A DNA stretch of 26,026 nt, from NCBI GenBank assembly GCA_019693395.1, contig JAAMXP010003001.1, forward strand, positions 1 through 26,026, given 5' to 3'. Numbering within the stretch: position 1 is the first letter of the stretch; every line of letters starts with the position of its first letter. The position numbers and the translations under genes are program-made. Below the pieces are notes generated by a model. That model saw only the letters and a list, made by a program, of their open reading frames with translations. It was not told the origin of the DNA and ran no database searches. This document shows positions 21,442 through 26,026 of this stretch, piece after piece. The stretch comes from Ettlia oleoabundans. Its lineage: Eukaryota; Chlorophyta; Chlorophyceae; Chlamydomonadales.

Positions 21442-24400
21442 ATGTCACGGACTAGGGCTCGCATGCTCGGGGCCCTGCTCCTCCTTTTCGCGACCGCTGC
21501 CCGCGCTGATGTGCTGATGGTGTACAGCTTGCAGCGCCATGGCGCCCGCAATGTGCTACCCAAGACTGCAACCCTCAAAGTAGGTGGCTGCCGCCGCTGC
21601 CGCCCGCCGGCAATCCCATTTCCCTGCCGCCCACACACGCAGCCCGCGCCCTGTCCGTTGTGGTAGTCCGTCTGTCCCCGTGCTGACCACTGTGAAAATC
21701 TCCGGACACAGGAATCTGACGCCACAGGAGGCCCCACTCTGTTGCCGGAAGGCCAGCGCCAGGCATATGACGCAGGAGTGGCCTACCGTTCGCGCTTCCT
21801 GTCTGGCTGCGCCGCCAACCAGCTTTGCCTTGACACTGCAGTCACAGAGCCAGGTGTGTTTCTGCCCACCTGTCAGTCTGCCGCATGGTGGCAGCTATGA
21901 CAGCCTACAACAATCGGTGCCACCCAGTCAGTTCATCGGGGGTGGCCCCACGCTTATCGCCTATCACCCAGCTCGCCTGACGCAGGCCCTGAGTATGGTG
22001 TGGTGGGTGCAGCGGATGGCACCTTCAACAACTTCAACACCCTCGTTCGCTCCAGCTCTCTGGATCGATCCATCATGACGGCTCGCTCCTTCTTGGACGC
22101 GGTTTTCCCAGCCATCAACCAGCCCACAAACACCACGTACCTGCCAGATGGCCAGCAGGTATGTGGAGGTGGTTCAAGTGCTGGTGGACCTTGCTAACCA
22201 CGGTAGCTGCTGCTGCTTTGCCACAGAACAGATAGGCGCTGCATTCGGCTTGTGCATGGTGGCAATTGGTGCGAAGGTGCATTCAACTGAAATTGGTCCA
22301 TCGCCCACGGGCTGTTGACCTCCTTGTTGACCTCATTCTGCTGCCTGGTACGTACCACCATGCAGGTAGTTCCGGTGTACAGCCAGCCAGAAGATGGCAA
22401 CGCCCTGATCCGTGGCTACACAGCTTGCCCTGCCTACGACCGCCGCCTCACGGCATGGTGAGCCGCGGCGGGCGCCGCTATTCTGCCACACCGGGCAGCT
22501 GCTTAGCCTTGGGTGCAACTGGGACAATCCCTGCCTGCACCACCGCACATGCCCAGCACCTTCACGCTTTGGTGCTATGCTTAGCCAAGGCCTGAAGCTG
22601 AGTCCAACCATTGGACCTTTCAGGGCACCTGAATGCCTGGCTGGCTGGCTTGCTGGCTGCCTGACTGACCCATCGACTGACTGACTGCCCCTGAATGACT
22701 GCCGCTGGTTGCACCATCAGACCTTTCACTAATCCTGCCTTCCTGCTTGCCTAACTGGCTGCCTGACTGACTGCCATTGCCTGGCTGCCGCCGCCGCTCA
22801 GGTATGAGTCAGAGGAGTTCAAGGCCAAGGAAGCCGCGACCCAGGCGTTCCGTGACGGCATTGCCGCGGTGGCCCCTAACCTCAACACCTCCCTTGCCCA
22901 GTGGTGGAATGTGTATGACGGTGAGTAGGCCACATAAGTTGCCCCATGTGCCCGCCTTGCCCATCGTGCGCAGGGTTAATGGAGGGCAACAGCACAACCT
23001 TAACTGCCTGTTTTTATACTGGGGCTAGCCAGCCTTGCCTGCTGCTCATCTGCCCTCATCTGCCCCGCCTTAACGTCTGCCATGCTTGCCCGCAGGGTTT
23101 GATGTCTATCGCTCCTACAACGTGGGCACGCCCATGCCGCCCATTGACGATGCAACCTTTGCCGAGATGGAAAAGGTGGGGCGGCTGTGTGCATGCATGA
23201 GCGCCAGCCCTGGACAGTTGCTCACGGTGCTGGGATACCACGTAACAATGCTTTTATGCCTTTCAGGCAGACAGCAGGGACCCCACTCTGTGACATGAGA
23301 AGCTGCTGCATGTGCCTCCTAGATGGCCTGTAGTAGACCTGACATGTCCCTGCCTCGTCCACTGCCGCGCATTCAAGCCCACATTATTCATTGTAATAGT
23401 ATTGTTGTCGCCGTCATGTAACCTGCCCTTGCCCCTGCCCCTGCCTCACCACTGCAGCTGGCATACTGGCTGGAGATCAGCAAGATGCGATCCAGCCTGA
23501 CGGAAAATTTGCTGGGCGGCAGGCTGTTGGGCGATCTCTTGTCGTACATAGATGCTGCTGTGGCCGCCACCTCAGCCAAGCTGGTCCCCTCCATCTACTA
23601 CAAGCTGGTGCACCTGTCGGGGCACTACAACACCCACATGGGAGTGCTGGGGGCGCTGGAGATTGACCAGGAAGCCAACGCAGCTGAGCTGACGTGGTTA
23701 AAGTGAGTGCCGTGGCTGTCACATCCCCAGGCCTAAAGAGACAAGTGTCAGAGCTGCATCTGCAATACACGATCTATCCCTGCTGCAATGAGGGTTTGCT
23801 GCTGCACCATGCTTCCTGCTGTCACCAACTACAAAAAGGAACTGCTGCTGCCTCTGTATATTGCCCTCTGTAGTTGTCCTTGCTGTGCAAGTAGCCACCC
23901 ATCACTTAACGCTTTGCTATCCCTCCTACCAACCAACGCTGTGCAGGAAGATTCCTGCTCTGGCAGCCCTCATGGCCTTTGAGCTTCACGGCGACACGTC
24001 AGCAGGGCAGCAGCCCCAGGAGCTGTTCGTGCGTCTCGTGATGCAGGATGGGCCCTCTGCCGCCTACACCACCATCCCGCTGCCATGTGCCTCGCCAGGG
24101 GACAGCGCTGAGGCGATTGCGGGGCCTGGGGCTTGCACCTTGGAGGCTTTCAAGGCTCTGGCTGAGCCCAAGGCCATAAAGAGCCTCGAGGCATGGTGTG
24201 ATGTGTGTGAGAACGAGAGCTGGCTGGCCTGTCGGCTGCAGATGGCCAGCCGGGAGCTCAAAGGAGACCTTGAAACCAGCGCTAGCGGCAGCACCAGCTC
24301 TGGAGGTGGCTCCGGCAGCGGGCTGAGCGCCGGTGCGGTGGCCGGCATTGCTATTGCGTGCGCTGTACTGGGTGCCGTGCTGGCGGGCGCAGCTGCTGTG

Positions 24401-24490
24401 CTGTACGGGCGTTGCAAGCAGGGCAGGCAGCAGCAAGCCATGCTGGTAGCCGTGAACCAGCAAGGCGGGTTCCTGCCTGGCTCAGTGTGA
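21442..24490 (+). CDS. Histidine acid phosphatase (histidine phosphatase superfamily, branch 2) with C-terminal membrane anchor
   Basis: Exons: 21442-21579, 21712-21853, 21986-22158, 22366-22457, 22802-22920, 23096-23175, 23458-23702, 23947-24490. All are GT-AG and in phase, giving 510 aa. A signal peptide (residues 1-22, LGALLLLFATAARA) precedes YSLQRHGARNV. R32-H33-G34-A35-R36 is the phosphate-binding motif with the nucleophilic His33. Exon 3 carries RSSSLDRSIMTARSFL, the usual R-S-x-D-R-x-x-x-S/T-A segment. Residues 300-315 contain LSGHYNTHMGVLGAL, where the family has HD; His304 is kept but the proton-donor Asp is Tyr305. The C-terminal fold continues (IPALAALMAFELHGD and paired Cys). Then comes a Ser/Gly linker, a membrane helix (460-483) and a short cytosolic tail. 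The expected location is the cell surface or vacuole, where such enzymes release phosphate from organic esters. Whether this one is fully active is uncertain. Confidence 0.88.
22630..22800. repeat. Tetranucleotide-like CTGG/CTGA repeats in a phosphatase intron
   Basis: Intron 4 (22458-22801) is filled at its 3' half by imperfect ctgg, ctgc and actg units, including ggctggctggctt and gactgactgactgcc. It contains stops in the relevant frame and splices out cleanly between exons 4 and 5. Confidence 0.65.
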
Positions 24491-24740
24491 TTATCCACCA
24501 GCTGGCTGCTGCTTGCTGCTGCACAGTATTCTACTGCTCAGCGATTTCATTTTCAATGACCTTGATGTATTGTTTTCATACCGAAGCTGCCAAATGCTCA
24601 AGGCGCAAGCAGCTGTGTACAAGTATGTATCAATTCCAAAGGCATAATGCCAGCTTTGCTTTTTATTGGTTTACCATGATAGTCGTCGGTTGCTTCCCTT
24701 ATCGTTGGTTTATCATGTGAAGCTGAGTTAAAACATCATA
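24491..24740. other. Convergent 3' region of acid phosphatase and ABP1-like genes
   Basis: Only 250 bp separate the two stop codons. The stretch is AT-rich compared with the flanking exons. I see no TGTAA on either strand, so the polyadenylation signals are variant or further downstream. Confidence 0.4.
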
Positions 24741-25764
24741 TTAGAGCTCGTGGTCGGCAGGAACAGAGGAGGGCTGTGCTGGATGGCGCTGCTGCTGCCA
24801 CTGTGACAGTTGCTGTAGTGGTGGTGGCAGGCGCGGCGGACACTGCCTGTCCCAGTAGTAAGGCAGCTGCAGCTCTGCTGCCTCATCTGAGGCACTCCAG
24901 TTGGCATAGGTGTATATCTGGATGGGTGGGCTGTCAAAAACCACCAGAGCCTGCATGTCCTCCTGCCCTGTGTTCACAATCTGAAGTCAAGGGTGGGTAA
25001 AACCAGCTCAGCACAGTCTTGCAACGGATAGGAAAATTTTACAAACTGCTCTCTGGTACCCCTACATTGCCACACATACCTGGTGCACCATATCCGGTAG
25101 GATGACCATTGTGTTGTTCCGTTTGAAGGGCACTTGCTGCATGCTGCCGTCTACCGCACGAAAGAAGGCGGTGCCGCCGCCGCGTTGGATCACAAATACC
25201 TCCTCACACGCGTGCCTGTGGATCGGCGTGCGTACCCCCGGAGCGAAAGTCTGCAGCCAAACCTCCACATTGCGCATGCCGTGGTGCATCGCACCTGGAA
25301 TGCATCACACGCAAGGGTGTTTTGTTGGCAAATATAGGGCGGGGCGTCGCCACAACGACCCTGCATGCAACTGCGCAATGGTGACCCAGCCACCAAACCG
25401 GCTCACACCTACCTGCCACCGTGATGTGTGCCAAGCCATCCCGCCCATAACTTTCGTGGTACAGCTCCTTGATACTGTAAACCCTAGGACTGGCAGGACC
25501 TGTAGCAGCTTGTTGTCCAGTGGGAGCTAGTAAAGAAGGATAGCAGCCGTGACAGTGGGGTTTGAGAGCGGCGGCGGTGGGGCAGGCGCTCCCAAAGAAC
25601 CACATGCGAGCGAACGATTCGTGATGCGGAAGATGCATACCTTGGTAGAGATCTAAGCAAACGGGAGTAAGCCTTGGCGAGAAGCGCCCAAACCAAGCGA
25701 GCGATGTGAGCACACCAGCAAGCAAGCCGAACCCAACATGGATAATTGGTGACAAAGACAGCAT
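24741..25764 (-). CDS. Auxin-binding protein 1 (ABP1)-like cupin with C-terminal DHEL
   Basis: Exons, in transcript order: 25764-25641, 25526-25413, 25294-25080, 24980-24741. All are GT-AG in phase, giving 230 aa. A hydrophobic leader (IIHVGFGLLAGVLTSLAWFG) is followed by a Cys (residue 36, TPVCLDLY). From residue 57 the ABP1 pattern is nearly continuous: IKELYHESYGRDGLAHITVAG, then VEVWLQTFAPG, then TPIHRHACEEVF. His105, His107, Glu111 and His150 (DMVHQ) are the four cupin zinc ligands. The end matches ABP1 in IQIYTYANWS and PYYWDRQC, whose Cys could pair with Cys36. ABP1 normally stops soon after this with KDEL. Here a Pro/Gln-rich stretch of about 30 residues intervenes and the protein ends DHEL. 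In plants ABP1 binds auxin in the ER lumen and apoplast; its physiological role is debated. Auxin binding in this alga is not shown by the sequence. An out-of-frame ATG lies 10 nt upstream of the chosen start. Confidence 0.9.
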
Positions 25765-26026
25765 TGCGAGCCATCTAATATCCGTGTGGGGTCGCCTTTA
25801 CCAACATTCCAAAGGGCTCCCGCGCCTCCAGCTGGCGTGACTGGGCTGACGGGGCCACCGTTGGCGGTGGTCGGCGTTTCTTGCTGTGCTGCAAAGGTGA
25901 GTGCATGCGCCCAATACCTGAAAACTGTATCACCCAATTGTAAGCCCCAATACAAGAGGCAAAAGAAATGTTGAGAGGAGTTGATGTGTCATTGTAAACT
26001 TCTCCAACGGCCTGCGTCGTTTTTCC
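25765..26026. other. Upstream region of the ABP1-like gene, window end
   Basis: The interval lies 5' of the ABP1-like start on the minus strand. On the + strand a possible donor (gcaaag/gtgagt, about 25896) hints at an exon of a neighbouring gene, but too little sequence is present to support it. Confidence 0.3.

Noticed and set aside
21888..22078. Coding use of the CTATGACAGCC stretch as part of phosphatase exon 3
   Set aside because: Joining the previous exon there leads to a stop or an unrelated frame. The acceptor at 21985 restores the conserved RSSSLDRSIMTA segment, so 21854-21985 is intron.
25764..25774. Start of the ABP1-like gene at an ATG 10 nt upstream
   Set aside because: That ATG is in another frame and does not join in phase to the conserved second exon. 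The ATG at 25764 gives a hydrophobic leader and the correct phase.
1..26026. CRISPR array, insertion sequence, retroelement or viral insertion
   Set aside because: No regularly spaced repeat-spacer array, transposase, reverse transcriptase or terminal repeat was seen on either strand. The DNA reads as ordinary intron-containing nuclear genes.

Overview
The window is nuclear DNA from a green alga (Chlorophyta). It is GC-rich and gene-dense. Genes contain many short introns with GT-AG borders and CAG/GCA-rich coding repeats. Several genes are followed by TGTAA, the usual chlorophyte polyadenylation signal. One gene encodes a plastid-targeted co-chaperonin. The order within Chlorophyta cannot be read from this sequence. 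All gene models were spliced by hand; in the six complete multi-exon models every junction keeps phase and the total length is a multiple of three.

Layout, left to right: (1) the last exon of an unidentified low-complexity protein (+, about 255-713), followed by about 1.3 kb of pyrimidine-rich non-coding DNA. (2) A five-exon plastid Cpn10/GroES-type co-chaperonin (-, 3710-2015). (3) About 1.66 kb of divergent upstream DNA. (4) An eight-exon, 1346-aa kinesin-like protein whose motor fold appears to have lost its nucleotide-binding motifs, with a Gln/Ala-rich middle and a coiled-coil tail (+, 5370-10937). A 24-base assembly gap lies in one of its introns. (5) A seven-exon SPRING/UPF0454 (C12orf49-type) SREBP-pathway-regulator homologue with an added cysteine-rich module and an Ala/Gln tail (+, 11247-13604). 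(6) A five-exon, 191-aa beta-strand-rich protein of unknown function (-, 15844-14053). (7) An eleven-exon membrane-anchored family-1 UDP-glycosyltransferase with a C-terminal KKVV retrieval motif (-, 20009-16368). (8) About 1.4 kb of divergent upstream DNA with a TATA box. (9) An eight-exon histidine acid phosphatase with signal peptide and C-terminal membrane anchor (+, 21442-24490). (10) A four-exon auxin-binding-protein-1-like cupin ending in DHEL (-, 25764-24741), followed by about 260 bp of upstream DNA.

Four of the seven complete genes (SPRING-like, UGT, acid phosphatase, ABP1-like) encode proteins of the ER, Golgi or cell surface. In a eukaryote this closeness does not show co-regulation. 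I found no mobile element, CRISPR array, rRNA or convincing tRNA. The most unusual items are the apparent pseudo-kinesin, the extended SPRING protein, the ABP1-like protein with a permuted retention tetrapeptide, and the phosphatase whose catalytic His-Asp motif reads His-Tyr.
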